Assembly: GCA_023634235.1 (NCBI GenBank)
Contig: JAMKCF010000015.1
Coordinates: 11,070,087 to 11,134,086, forward strand
Reading direction: 5' to 3'
DNA: 64,000 nucleotides
Origin: Pisaster brevispinus
Lineage: Eukaryota > Echinodermata > Asteroidea > Forcipulatida > Asteriidae
The notes beneath the pieces are model-generated. The model saw nothing but the letters and a program-made list of their open reading frames with translations, had not been told where the DNA came from and did no database searches. Shown here in pieces: positions 37,001 through 47,977 of this stretch (the stretch's first letter is position 1; each line of letters opens with the position of its first letter). A program made the translations under genes and the position numbers.

Positions 37001-40000
37001 TTGGACACCACATTTCCGCAACCTTGATTCTTACCAGTTCCCTTGCCTCATCAATCTGCCTTTCTGCTGAACTACTCTGCTGTTTTTTCTCATCTACAAA
37101 ACAAATACAAGAAGCACTCATATTGGTCATCATTAAAAGAAAAAAGATATGTATGGAAAGATGACAAATTGTCCAATGGTACATACATCTACATGATTTA
37201 CTATGTACAGTATACTGTACTAAATACTGTACAAGAAGCCCCTAAAAAGAAAAAAATGAGATCTAACGGAATCCTTTCTCATTTTGTGTTCTGCATCAAG
37301 ATGTTGAAACACTACGGCAAGACATCTTGTTTTGAGTGTAAATATTTCAATTCAAGTCATCTTTATGTCAGGTCGCAACACAAATCCTCAGGCACCACAG
37401 AAGAATGGCAGATGTTTGCATTCTTTAGCAATTTCTCTTAAAATTGCCTACAACATGTTTATTGGCTAGTTGCAATATTTATCAACTTTTCTCAAAAAGT
37501 CTCTTACTTTATTCCTGAGCTTTTAGATCGGGGGGGGGGGGGGGAGGGGGGGCACGGTCAAGAGCAAAGCTGGCCATCAATGATGGTACATGTACCTTCT
37601 CATCCACAAACAACAAATGAGCAGCAGAATACTAACCTGCAATTAGGCAATTCCATTCTATTGGTACGTACAATTTTGAAGTACAAGTTTTACATTGGTG
37701 AGATTCTTTTCATTCTTACAGATTTCAAAGAACACTCTTTGTTCTTTCCATGGAAGGAAAGAACTTTGGGGTAGGATGATAAGCTTTTTTTAAATGTATG
37801 TTTTTGTGGCAGTGTTTAGAGGTGTCTACATTGTACCATGCAGGGTCAATGCCACTGCTCGGCACATAATTAACCACAGAAACTGTGTTCATTGCTTTAA
37901 TTCTTGATTGTTCTCACAAACTGATCACTTAGCTAATCCGAGAGAGCTGTCAGTCAGCAACCAACACAATGAGGTTGCGTGCACCAAAATTAACACTGCC
38001 TTTTAGTATTAAGTATAGGATAATGCCCGAAGTTCATTCGTGGGTACGAATGGCCAGAGGGCCAAGCCCGAGGGCCATTTGTAATCAACGAATGACGCGT
38101 ACATGGAGGGCATTATGTGATATAACCTCCACCTGTGGTGTCATGCTATTGTTCCATCGCTACATTATTTCGCACGAATGGCGTAATGTCATTAAATATG
38201 TACATTGTAGCCATCATAGAAATCAATGAAAACATTTGAATCTCAGGAAACGATTCATTTGTACATGTGGACATGATTCATGTGTACATGATTCATGTGT
38301 ACATGAATCATGTGTACATGATTCACGTGTACATGAATCATGTGTACATGAATCATGTGTACATGATTCATGTGTAAATGAATCATGTGTACATGAATCA
38401 TGTGTACATGAATCATGTGTACATGAATCATGTGTACATGATTCATGTGTACATGAATCATGTGTACATGAATCATGTGTACATGAATCATGTGTACATG
38501 AATCATGTGTACATGATTCATGTGTACATGATTCATGTGTACATGAATCATTTCTCAAACTTCTCAGGGTTAGTGTCAGTTCATGAATGCTGCAGCTGGA
38601 GATGCATTTGGTATCCATTGTCACACTAAACGAGGATGGGTTTGACATTCATGTGAAGTACCATAACAGTTTTTTGCCATTTTCTCAGCAAGTAGATACT
38701 GTATTCAGCTGAAACTTTCACAGGCGACTTTTATTGTATCTTTTTTATAGTTTGGACTAAAAATCAGCATTATGTTGACAAAAACCAACAACGACTCTAC
38801 CTTTAAGTACTTCTCACATCATTTTCAAAATGTAGGACATGTTTGTATGTGTATGGCCAGTTACAATGCTAGGTCCAAGTTAATAAGCAAGTTCATACTC
38901 ATGCAAGGATAATTTTATATGGGGAAACATTCCAGATCCAACCCAAACTTTAGGGCCTATACAATAGATTTTAATGGATGTTGGGCTTTATTTCCCTTTT
39001 TTGAATATGAGGCCTCAAAATAACCCACAGCACCCACAGCAATGGCCGTGGTGCCCTGTGCTTTTGTCGTGGTGCCCTGTGCTATTGCTGTGGTGCCCTT
39101 TGCAAGGTTCCAATACAAATATATTTTTTCCTTATAGAGTGCCCATTACCAGAGAAAAATTGCTGTGCCCCTTCAAGAGTGAAGTTTAAGGAATTGGTGG
39201 CTAAAATGTTAAGCCCTAATATTGAACAAATATTCAAGCAGACGTTTTCCACAAACAGGTATTCCGCATTATTTTTTGACCAATTAAACATCTCTCCCAG
39301 AAAAAAAAGAAAAAATCTATCGCACAGTTTTTGAGAGAAAATACTCAACTCCACCAAATCAGCTCCCCCCAAAAGAATTGTACAGAGTTCTCAGATCCAA
39401 TGCTCTTAAGCTTCCCTAACCATTACCATTATTGCAATACAGACAGTACAAGCATTCCACAATACCTGCTGAAATTAAACTCTTGAATGCCAATGTTGGA
39501 CCCGATAGTGGTTTGTAACAAATTAGGGAATAACAGTGTGGGGAGACGGTCTTCACTGCGTGGTAATGACTGAGTTGGTGGCTGGCCGCTGTTAATGGAC
39601 TGAGCCGAAGGCGAGGTCCAATAACAGTGCCAGCCAGCCACCAACCAAGGTCATTACCACTGAATACCACACAGTGAAGACCGGCTCCACACACTGTTAT
39701 TCCCATTAAAAAATAACTTTAACAAAAAAAGGGTACAAACTATTAACATTTGTAAATTTCTGTCGCCATTATTTTGAGAAATGTTCTCCTCATGTTCAAG
39801 GGCTACTTGTTAGGCTGTTCAACTTTTGCATGGCACCTAATTTCTTACTAAACTATTTCGGCGAATTGTCAAGAACCAGACCACGAGCTTCAAATATTAA
39901 AAGCACCATAAATTGAAATACTTTGATTGGTGTTCAGTTTTATGCTTTGCATTATGTTGGTTTCGTGTGCAAACCAGCTACCTTAAATTGATACATTTTC

Positions 40001-43000
40001 TGCGCATGCCTACGCGTGTGTATGAGCGTGCACACGGCACCGTCTGTCCTTGCCAAAAAAGCGCAAAAATACACATTGTGCATATGCTTGTTTAGGTGCC
40101 ATTTATTCGCTAGTTCACAGAGCCGTTCTTTATCACAAGTTAATACACCCCCATGTGACCAGTCTTCGACCAATAAGAGTGCGTAAACTTTCTGAGGTAT
40201 TTATTAATTTCCATTCCAATTTGCCATGTATTGCTAAAGCCACTCTTCTCTTGTGTGTTTAATATTTGTGTTTTTAACCTTTTAAATATTCTTTTACAAT
40301 TATTTCTCTAAACTTAGTATATTAAAGTGATTTTGGCCTTAGGCATGTTAGGGCCCAAGTTTCAAATAAATGTGATTAAAAAATAAATCAAAAATATATA
40401 TATTTCCCTGTGTGTCCAAAATTTGCACGCAAATATCAAAACAAACAAAAATGTATTGTAATAAGATGACCAGAAACTAGTCATACTACCATCCACAGAA
40501 CCAGACATTTTTAATGATTTTGACACAAAAAACTCAAACATTTCAAAGTGCCTACTGTTCATCTCTGTATAGGCCTACTTGATCTTTCTAGAGCACAGGT
40601 ATGGTAACACTCGTGCTCAGTAAAAATTACATTAAATTTAAAAACCAGTGTGTCAGTCCTCTTAATAAATTTTTTAAAATCTCAAAATGTATGGTGCTCT
40701 AAAGACGACATGTGCATTGCGCTGTCTCATTGTGTTGCCTGTGCCGTTGTGTCGCCTATGCCATCTCCCAACGCATCTTGCTGTCGCGAAATGCGTTGCG
40801 TCATGTTGCCGCCCGTCACGTCGCCTGTTTTGGCTTCCTTCATCCGTTGCATCTTGCTGTAGTCCGTCACTTCGTCACTTCGTCACTCCGTCGCCTGTTG
40901 TGTTGCCTGTTGGATTGCCAGGCACATCGCCCATTTTCTAATCAGTTTCAATAACTCAACACAGGGATTTAAGCTTTGTGACTGACATCATTTTAAAGCT
41001 TTTTGAACATCTTGAGTGCGTTTCAGTCACTATTATTTCTTCTTTGCTTGTCATTCAAAAAAACCTCTTAGGCCATCAAATACCAGTAAAATTGATTGTA
41101 TTATGCATACAAGTTAGGACCTATCAAATACATCGTACTATTATGATAATTTGGGCTCAATGGTTATCTAAGTTGTGAGAAAATAATGAAAGAAAAACCA
41201 CTCTTTGCATGGAATTGTGTGCTTTCAGATGCCCAAGAAAGGCAAATGCCTGAAGCCTTCAACTCAGATTCAAATTTGTCTTCTCTTTCTCTTAAACTAC
41301 ATTACTTCAAAGGGTGTTGTTTCTAACAATGTCTTATAATGTCAACAGCTCTCCAGTGCTCTGTTACCAACTCAGTTTTTATGGTGAGTAAATACCAAAG
41401 GTGGAAGGCATTTTAGCCTCTCTTGATTTGCAGTACTTATGTGACACTCTGGTGAATTTAAGTTTTTTTTTTTAATTCTACAGTCATTGGCTGAGTCTGA
41501 TTCCACTTAGACTTGGTTCCAAGTCTGCGATCGTGGCTTTTAGTCTACCCGATAGCCAATACATTATTGCCTGAAATAGCGCCCTCTTGTAGATAACCTC
41601 CGTCATTAGCCTACGATCACAGACTTGGGACCATTGTTCAACGGTTTGTACACACCCTATGGCGAATTAGTCCAAAAGTGGACGGAACAATCTGATTGGT
41701 CGGAATTGCAAAAACCTTCGATAACATGAATATTCAAACAAAACCAACTACGGGATAGGTTGTGAGCTCTATTCCATTTAAACTGTAGGGTGCAACTGTT
41801 ATCGCGGAGTAGGAATCATGTACTTTGTTATGTGTTTTTTACTACATTAAGATCTCATTAAACTTATCTATGTATTTCAAAAACGGTCTACGTACCAAGG
41901 ACTATACAAATTTAATATCGAATGAACATAAAGCAACAATTTTAAGCGAGTTCAGCCTGTTAGTAATAGACGCTGCCAGTAATGTTGTTGCTGTCCCCTG
42001 ATTGGCCAGCTCCCTGGCGTACGCTTGATTGTTTACATTTATCTAAGTTGAATACATGAATATACATAAACGCAAGGGGGTCAAGTCTGAGATTGCGAGT
42101 TGGGGCACATGATAGCCAATCTGTGGAGGCGTTTTTCGTGGCTGATGCAGAGGAATAACCGCGATCTCAGACTTGAAATCAAGTCTAGATTCCACTAGGC
42201 TGTGTGATAAGTTAAAATAATGACTAGATGTACCTGTTTAGGATACGCTGATGTAGGGCTTTTACACTTCTTATTATTTCTGTCTTTTGTCACAGAAAGA
42301 TAAGTGATTTGTGTAGCTAGGGGAGTGAACAATAGATGGGAATTCGAAAATACCTTCACTTTGGATAAAACCATATAAAATTCAACAAATGTGTCGGCCC
42401 CCAAATAAATATTGAATTATTCTTCATATTTCAATATTAATATTATTTCCCAATAGGCAATATGTTTACTCAGTATGTTTCAAGAGGGAAGAGTAAAATC
42501 ATACAAACAAGTCATTAGAAAAGACCATAGTCTTGATAGTGTGACCACGAAAACAATGGTGTTCGATAAGGCCTACATGGTGTAAATGCACCAAAAAGAG
42601 TTTTTTTTTAAGGACAAGCAAAGTAAAATATAATAGAACTGGAGCGCACTCAAGATGTTCAAAAACCTTTTAAAATGTTGTCAGTACAAAGCTTCTTCCT
42701 GTGTCAAGTGAGAAACAAGTATTAAAACTGATTAGAAAATGGACGATGTGAGCGGTGACGCCACAGGCGATGGCACGACGACAGTACAATGCAACGTACG
42801 ACACGACATTACAACACAACAGCTATTGGACGACAAACCACTATAAAAATCAATTAAAAAACAGGCGACGCTAGGCGGCCTATGCAACAGAACAGGCTAC
42901 TGCTACGGCACGATGCACGAAATTAACGGCAAAAACACAGGCATGACAGGCGACTCAATGGCACAGGTGATGCAACGGCAAGACGCCCTGCACATTTGTT

Positions 43001-43392
43001 GTATGACCTTTAGAACACCATAAAAATGTGAGGGTTAAATTATTCGCATTTACAGCAGTTTTGCCACTTCTGTCTAAAGGCAAGCTAGGCCTACCCCTAG
43101 AACTATGGGGTTCGTTCTGCTAGCGTCTCCACGAATGTTGATTAGTTCCGCTATCGTCTCCACGAACATGGAGAGGAGAGCGGAACGAACTGCATAGTTC
43201 TATCTAGGAGTATAAGCTAAGCCTACATCCATTTACGTAGCTAGCAGCTGTGCAGTTTGTAACAATTTATTTTTAACACTTTAACTTACTTCCACTCAAC
43301 TGTGGTATTTTGTTGATTTTAGTAGTTATTTCAGCTGAGATCGAAGCAAACTGATGTTCAAACTCCTCCATGGTACTCACAGTTGTTGCCAT
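25071..43392 (-). CDS. VTI1A: Vesicle transport v-SNARE Vti1a homologue (Qb-SNARE)
   Basis: Eight coding exons join in phase: 43392-43290, 37093-37035, 36551-36441, 34819-34733, 29989-29905, 27123-27053, 26495-26434 and 25164-25071. Together they make 672 nt and 223 aa, the usual Vti1a length. Vti1a is a tail-anchored SNARE of the trans-Golgi network and endosomes that pairs with syntaxin 16/6 and VAMP4-type partners. The N-terminal three-helix domain reads FEHQFASISAEITTKI and RQIDEARELLEQMDLEIR. The Qb SNARE helix covers about residues 124-192 (LLDNTERLERSGKKL, EQLGQEILDNLQRDREKIQR). The zero-layer position is Asp (QRDRE), as in other metazoan Vti1 proteins. A membrane anchor fills about residues 199-220 (MVFLAFIFLIVIVLVIYF) and is followed by IATKK. 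I chose the first Met; a second Met at codon 8 is possible. The introns are heavily loaded with repeats. The exon structure is intact, so the gene is probably functional. Confidence 0.96.
27388..29880. repeat. 64-bp minisatellite in VTI1A intron 5
   Basis: About 39 copies of a 64-bp unit beginning ctagatagatggatcgtatg and continuing through ggacatacacctacactgga to ttcccactc. Copies vary at the gtacaagg/gtaccagg/gtactagg and ggatcgt/ggatatt/ggatctt positions. Larger blocks of several units are themselves duplicated (the rare cccacttcttgatagatgg variant recurs at about 28,709, 28,901, 29,282 and 29,474). The array ends about 24 bp from the exon 5 splice donor. Confidence 0.97.
30170..30505 (+). 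repeat. Left long inverted repeat flanking the decayed gene in VTI1A intron 4
   Basis: About 330 bp whose reverse complement is at 33,739-34,071. Matching landmarks are ggacaaaagagatg, accactggaatgg, tttggggatcatc, aagatggccgccatcacc, ggcaccagaagagct, acaaatagggcatca, ccttacaaatccactggaat and gattacataatccaagatgg. The arm is itself made of ~170-bp units, and a further diverged unit lies outside it at 30,105-30,170. Confidence 0.9.
31657..31786. repeat. 27-bp minisatellite, five copies
   Basis: Five near-perfect copies of cataaacacacgactggaag followed by ggcaccc, inside the decayed gene. The unit is a multiple of three and stays open on both strands, which explains the spurious repetitive open frames here. 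Confidence 0.97.
32425..32597 (+). mobile_element. Retroposon 3' tail inserted in the decayed gene
   Basis: It ends gcgctttataagttccttt followed by (att)n, a tail type common to SINE/LINE retroposons. It separates gene fragments that should be adjacent (MECSMFAQ before, KLKSGWLAILNNE after), so it is a secondary insertion. No promoter boxes are visible in the remaining ~170 bp. Confidence 0.55.
33739..34071 (-). repeat. Right long inverted repeat flanking the decayed gene in VTI1A intron 4
   Basis: Reverse complement of 30,170-30,505 at roughly 85-90% by eye. It begins caaaatgtgttcttactg and ends cttttgtccg. The span between the outer ends of the two arms is 3.9 kb and lies wholly within one intron. 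Confidence 0.9.
35066..35310 (-). mobile_element. tRNA-derived SINE, minus-strand copy
   Basis: The tRNA-like head (35,310-35,234 on the minus strand) has box A tagctcagttggtagagc and box B ggttcaagtccc. A body extends to about 35,066. Together with the plus-strand copy at 35,444 it forms an inverted pair. Upstream sequence ggtggtctccctatt is shared with the copy at 54.8 kb. Confidence 0.8.
35444..35560 (+). mobile_element. tRNA-derived SINE, plus-strand copy
   Basis: The tRNA-like head at 35,444-35,518 has a 7-bp acceptor stem (ggctgga / tccagtc), D-arm, box A tagctcagttggtagagc and box B ggttcaagtccc. The anticodon arm reads ccgg..cgttaat..ccgg with GTT in the anticodon position. Position 33 is C instead of T and the T stem contains mismatches. 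The near-identical inverted copy and the third copy at 54 kb argue for a SINE rather than a tRNA gene. Confidence 0.8.
38263..38552. repeat. 15-bp tandem repeat
   Basis: About 19 copies of catgattcatgtgta or catgaatcatgtgta. Because 15 is a multiple of three, open frames run through on both strands; they are by-products. It lies in VTI1A intron 1. Confidence 0.97.
39526..39702. mobile_element. Foldback/MITE with ~65-bp arms in VTI1A intron 1
   Basis: The left arm (gggaataacagtgtggggag, gacggtcttcactgcgtgg, ttggtggctggc) faces its complement (gccagccagccaccaac, cagtgaagaccggctcc, acactgttattccc). A central loop of about 40 bp contains cgaaggcgaggtcc. No coding capacity. Confidence 0.8.
40660..40965 (-). 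repeat. Inverted repeat pair in VTI1A intron 1, left member
   Basis: Rich in a loose gttgcctgt/gtcgcctgt periodicity. Its reverse complement matches 42,700-43,040: ctgattagaaaatggg next to cgatgtg, and at the other end ctttagagcaccata. The spacing between members is about 1.8 kb. Confidence 0.7.
41495..42205. mobile_element. Non-autonomous element with imperfect terminal inverted repeats
   Basis: The left end tagacttggttccaagtctg then cgatcgtgg faces the right end, whose complement reads tagacttgatttcaagtctg then agatcgcgg. Both ends also hold nested attccact/agtggaat. It lies between the inverted repeat pair at 40.7 and 42.7 kb in VTI1A intron 1. No coding capacity. Confidence 0.6.
42700..43040 (+). 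repeat. Inverted repeat pair in VTI1A intron 1, right member
   Basis: Counterpart of 40,660-40,965. It starts cctgtgtcaagtgagaaac, ctgattagaaaatgg and cgatgtgag. It has irregular caggcga/caacggca repeats and ends gacctttagaacaccataaa. More diverged internally than at the ends. Confidence 0.7.
43087..43212. mobile_element. Short MITE related to the 47.2-kb foldback
   Basis: It begins ccctagaactatggggttcg and ends gcggaacgaactgcatagtt then ctatctaggag, with ccgctatcgtctccacgaac inside. The same terminal motif (ctagaactatt..cggttcgttccgctatcgtctcc) bounds the element at 47,238-47,977. Confidence 0.65.
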
Positions 43393-46300
43393 TTTGTAAT
43401 TGGTTGGTTAAATCTGGTCACTCAGCTCAGCTCAACTCAGCATGCAGAGAGTAGAACAACAGGAAGATTTATGTACCAACCAACTATGCAGTGACGACCC
43501 AAATATTACCAAAACAAGCATCAGGGAGGTCAAGTATAAACATGGAGGTACTGTAGAATTACAAAGAAGTAGCACAATTCCTTTCTCTATGGTTTTAAGC
43601 TAGCTGAGTGTAGTACTGTAGTACTGGTTGTTACCAATGATCATCCGACATTGTGGAGTCGAACGAGTCGCAAGTAGGTCGTCATGTAAATAAACCCATC
43701 CGAGTCCGAGACCTTCTCAATTTAGATTACAATAACATCATTATTGATACAATTTCAAATAACTAATATTTTGAAATGGGGAAATAAACGAGAAAAAGGT
43801 CAAGGAGAAGTATGGTGCTAATCATGCGACTTTATCCGTAGAAAATGAAGTAAAGGAGTACATTCGCCGTGCTTGAGTGCCGGATTTTACACTGCCAATC
43901 GAGGATCTATGCTGCTGTTTGTCACACAGTGCATGAGCATATAATACTCAATAGCACTTTTTAGCAGTAGTGCATGCATTGCATGCAGCGTGTGTATGTG
44001 TACTGATTGTATGGATGAATTTTCACCGGCTCGGAGAACGCCCCCTATTGACAACCAATACAAAAATAATGTTAAACATTATAATTATTTTGAATCATGT
44101 GAACACCGCACCAAGAATGTAAAAAATCCTGCAAATAATACACTTCTGATTTTCAGGGAGCTGTTGCCGACAGCCAAAAGGAAAAAACTAGCCTTTACAC
44201 TAATCAAAAACGAAGCATTGTTGACTCGAGTCAATGACTTGGACTCGAGTCAGACTCGAGTCGCCAATTTCATTGACTTGCGACTTGACTTGACTTGGGG
44301 AAGATGACTTGCCACTTGACTGGAATTGACTTGCGCAAAAAATATTTACTTAAGAGTTGAGAATGACTTGAATAAAATTCGGTAAGTATGACAATTTAAT
44401 TAATGTTGGAATTGTATGTGGCGAAATCGTCTTCGGCGGCGATGCCGCTGCTGATGATCCCGATGTTTTCGAGTGCTCTTGTCATAAGGCCGAATTAGAA
44501 TGAGTTGTGATGATTGAACATGTAATTTTGGTGTAGTTTTAGCCAATAAAACTCACATAAAAATCATTAAAACAAGTTGCTGAATTGTATACTCATTATG
44601 TGTCTTAACTTCACTTGAAAATGGGCATTCCACAACTAAAATAGTAATATGCAACTATTGTGAAGACAAATCAACCGATTGCGTGTAAGCCGTTTACACA
44701 ATTAATTCGGTACGTTTACACATAATTAAACTATTAAAAAGTTTATGTGTAAACCGTTTACACAATTAGTTGAACAAATAAGTAATGTTGTACACATAAT
44801 TGTATAAAACTATCACATATCTGTTGTTTAGAAATTACACAACTGGGGTTGTGTAAAAATTTACACAACTTGTGTAAGATTTTACACAACCGAAATAACA
44901 GTGAACGTGAAATCTGCACGAATAAAAGCTTTTTAGTTGTTTTTATGTCTGTCACAACATCATGGGTGTGGGCTTATTTCTTGCCCTGGGACATTAAGTG
45001 GCTTTGACTTGACTTGACTCTTGTGACTTAACTTGACTTGCAAATTGACTTGTGATTTGACTTGCTTGGGCAAAAATGCCTTAGGCTATAGACTTGACTT
45101 GCCTTGAAAAAAAACTTGGTTCATATAACACTGCAAAAACATATTATTTGTTACTTCTTTTTGGAGTTTCTTTCTCTCTTGGGGCAAGTGCATGTATTAA
45201 TCATTAATCTAAACATACTGTCAACTACACCTAGCCAAATAGTTTAATTCGTACGAACGAACAAACCTAGCCAAATAGTATGCCAATTGTCTTGTTACCA
45301 TTGCAATGGGGAAAAACCCAACTATAATGGCCAGCTCTCCCAGAATTCCCCTAGGATTTGTACAGCAGTTACTTTGCCCTTCCTGGATGATGCTTAGCCT
45401 CTTTGGGGATAGCCGCCACGAGTAAAATTAACAATATGGTTTCCCACCCCTCTATTGGAAATCACCCCCCCCCCCCCCCGCTACACAGACATCGTGAAAT
45501 TTGTAACCTCATGTGTTTATGGAATATTCACTGAACAAAATAATAATACGGATGCCAAATAGATGAATAAGGGCCTCAAAAAACAAAACAGAACAAACAA
45601 TTAAACAAACTTGAGAGAAAAGTCGCAGACATGAAATTTGACGTCAAATTTCGCGATTTGAGATAAATCGCGACAATGTGTCCCCGTGTGTCCCATCAAT
45701 CTTGACGTCACCATTCATTTTGATAAAACTCGACAGTTGTGCCCCGAGTCGTGAATTATATTACGACTTTTACACAAAGTGTGAATATTGACGCCAATAA
45801 TTTACGACTTTCTAGGCCTACCCGAAGTTGTAAAATTGACGCCAATAATTTTAGTAGAGTGCTCCAACAAGTCGTGAAAATTTTTGCCAAAAATCTTCAT
45901 GACAAAATTATGACTTTTCCCCAAGTCTGGAATGCTCATTGACGTAAAAACTTCCGACTAATCCCCAAGTCGATTGCGAGCGTATATACTGACGCCAATT
46001 TCCGACAAAAATCACTTTGTACCCCAAGCCGTAAAATGTAACTGACAGTATCACGACTTTGTTGTCACGGATTACTGTGTCATCATAGTTCCAGCAGGCC
46101 CGTAACAAGGGGGTGGGGGTGGGGGTGGGGTGGTGGAGCGGGGCGTTTGCGTCCCCCAAACAACCCGCCCCCCCCCCCCCAAAGAAGAAGAATAAAAAGC
46201 CCACACCGAAAATGTAATGCGCAAAAAAAAAAAAAAAAAAAAACAAGCACCCCACCCAAAAAGAGAAAAAAATCGCTGCGAAACGGGCGGCGCTGACGCA

Positions 46301-46690
46301 CCGATGTACTTTTCTTTCATTCACCCTCATATTCATGATCGTTCTCCAAAGGAAGATACTAACATAAAATAAATAAATAATAATAACAATAATAATAGTT
46401 CCTGGATCAGATCGTTGAAAGTGCATAATAAAGAGCCCAGGGATGGGATGTTAGGCCTACAAGTATATTAATATAAGGTTTTCTGTTCAAAATTAACGTT
46501 ATTATAATACATGGACCCGCACGCAATCCCCCTCCCCCTGCAGTTCCCCGGTTCCCCGACAGTGAAAAAGCAAAATCGATGCAACAGATCGAAGTGCATT
46601 CATCGATCTCTAACACATGATGTATTATGGAGATCAATGACCATCAGAGCCGTATAGGTATTAGCGCCCTCTTGCGTTGAAATTATTTGT
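43393..46690. other. VTI1A upstream region and repeats
   Basis: Probable VTI1A promoter side just above 43,393, with no TATA box that I would call. Further on are cttgactt-rich repeats at 44,215-44,345 and 44,985-45,110. They flank a block (44,680-44,890) dense in ttacacaa/ttgtgtaa. A diverged cacgactttg / gtgccccaagtcg repeat lies at 45,610-46,060. Homopolymer-rich sequence follows at 46,100-46,250. No supported gene. Confidence 0.5.
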
Positions 46691-46736
46691 CCTTTTCTTC
46701 TGCTAGCTGAAACTGACTGCTCGTTGCCTGAAAGGA
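46691..46736 (+). promoter_or_regulatory. Candidate RPL34 non-coding exon 1 with 5' TOP tract
   Basis: The tract ccttttcttctg has the shape of a 5'-terminal-oligopyrimidine start typical of ribosomal-protein mRNAs. About 45 nt later gga|gtaaga is a strong splice donor. Joining to the acceptor at 49,149-49,150 would give a short leader ending agtcagt before the RPL34 ATG. This is a proposal from sequence shape only. Confidence 0.35.
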
Positions 46737-47237
46737 GTAAGAAATAAATCAACAATCATCCCCTTGTTAATGTTTAGTTTTAAAAAATAGTTGCTATTTT
46801 TGATAGTAGTATCAATCAGTAATTTTAATTAACTAATTTTGCGTGGTTTAATCTATTTACTGCTGGAGTAATTTTTGATTATTAAACGTTATGTCCGATC
46901 TTTTTTTTAACAGACCTCTAATGGCTACACTAATGTAGCGTGCGTTGTAGTGGTAGACCCAAATTGTCCAGATTACGGACAAATCTTGCCGTTTGTGTTT
47001 GCTTGGAGTTTTGGAATTGTTTCCATAATCCGTCGGATTTGGTAGCCCAATAAGTAAATGTTGGTGAACTCACAACTGTGCTCGTTGTAATGATGTCACT
47101 GGACTGACGACTGAAAATGACATGACTGACTCTGAGAGTATAAAAGTCAAAAGCTGACTAGTTTAGTTAGTATCAGTATCACTGTACTCCTACTTACTAG
47201 TCCTACGATAGCGGAACAAACCGAATAGTTCTAGGAG

Positions 47238-47977
47238 TCCTAGAACTATTCGGTTCGTTCCGCTATCGTCTCCCCGACCCTCATAGGTCATCATGTACAA
47301 AATCCTATTCGAAACTTTTTCCCCTTCATGTTTATGCACCTAGACTTCTCTTTTGAAACTGGAGCTCGCCAAAATTAGGCTCTATGTGTTCATTGTTTTC
47401 ACAGTGAGCTCGGGGTGGGTCCAGAAAATCCACTCCGCAAAAACAAGATGCAAAAAATGATAAATTCCCATCGTTATTCGGAATCGTCGCCTTCCGATAA
47501 CAAAAATGGCCGCCGTCGCTTGTATCAATGGTATGCTGCGCGCAACGCTGGTTCACAATAACCAATGGTTTACGTATAAAATATAAGCCATTGATTATTG
47601 TGGACCAGCGTTACGCACAGAATACTATTGAATACCGGCTTAAGGCATGTCGGGGACCAGCGTTGCACGCAGCATACCAGTGGTATAAGCGACGGCGGCC
47701 ATTTTTGTTATCGGAAGGCGACGATTCTGAATAAACGATGGGAATTTATCATTTTTTGCATCTTTTTTTTGAGGAGTGGATTTTCTGGACCCACCCCGAG
47801 CTCACTGTGAAAACAATGAACACATACTATAGAGCCTAATTTTGGCTAGCTCCGTTTACAAAAGAGAAGTCCAGGTGCATAAACGTGAAGGGGAAAAAGT
47901 TTCGAATAGGATTTTGTACATGATGACCTATGAGGGTCAGGGAGACGATAGCGGAACGAACCGAATAGTTCTAGGAG
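47238..47977. mobile_element. Large foldback element with ~300-bp arms
   Basis: The ends read tcctagaactattcggttcg and its complement. The arms stay complementary through cctcataggtcatcatgtac, ctcggggtgggtccagaaaa and ggccgccgtcgct. The centre (47,535-47,670) contains a second inverted pair around accagcgtt. Immediately left, 47,202-47,237 is a further inverted copy of the terminus. Open frames inside are by-products of the palindrome. It would lie in RPL34 intron 1 if the exon at 46,691 is right. Confidence 0.85.

Noticed and set aside
38223..38648. 141-codon minus and 116-codon plus open frames of HDSCTHES-type repeats
   Set aside because: By-product of a 15-bp repeat open on both strands.
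45908..46426. 172-codon minus-strand open frame
   Set aside because: Runs of F, G and P come from homopolymer tracts; no conserved motif.
47332..47810. Open frames on both strands (77, 68 and 70 codons)
   Set aside because: They lie on the two arms and centre of a palindromic foldback element and mirror each other.
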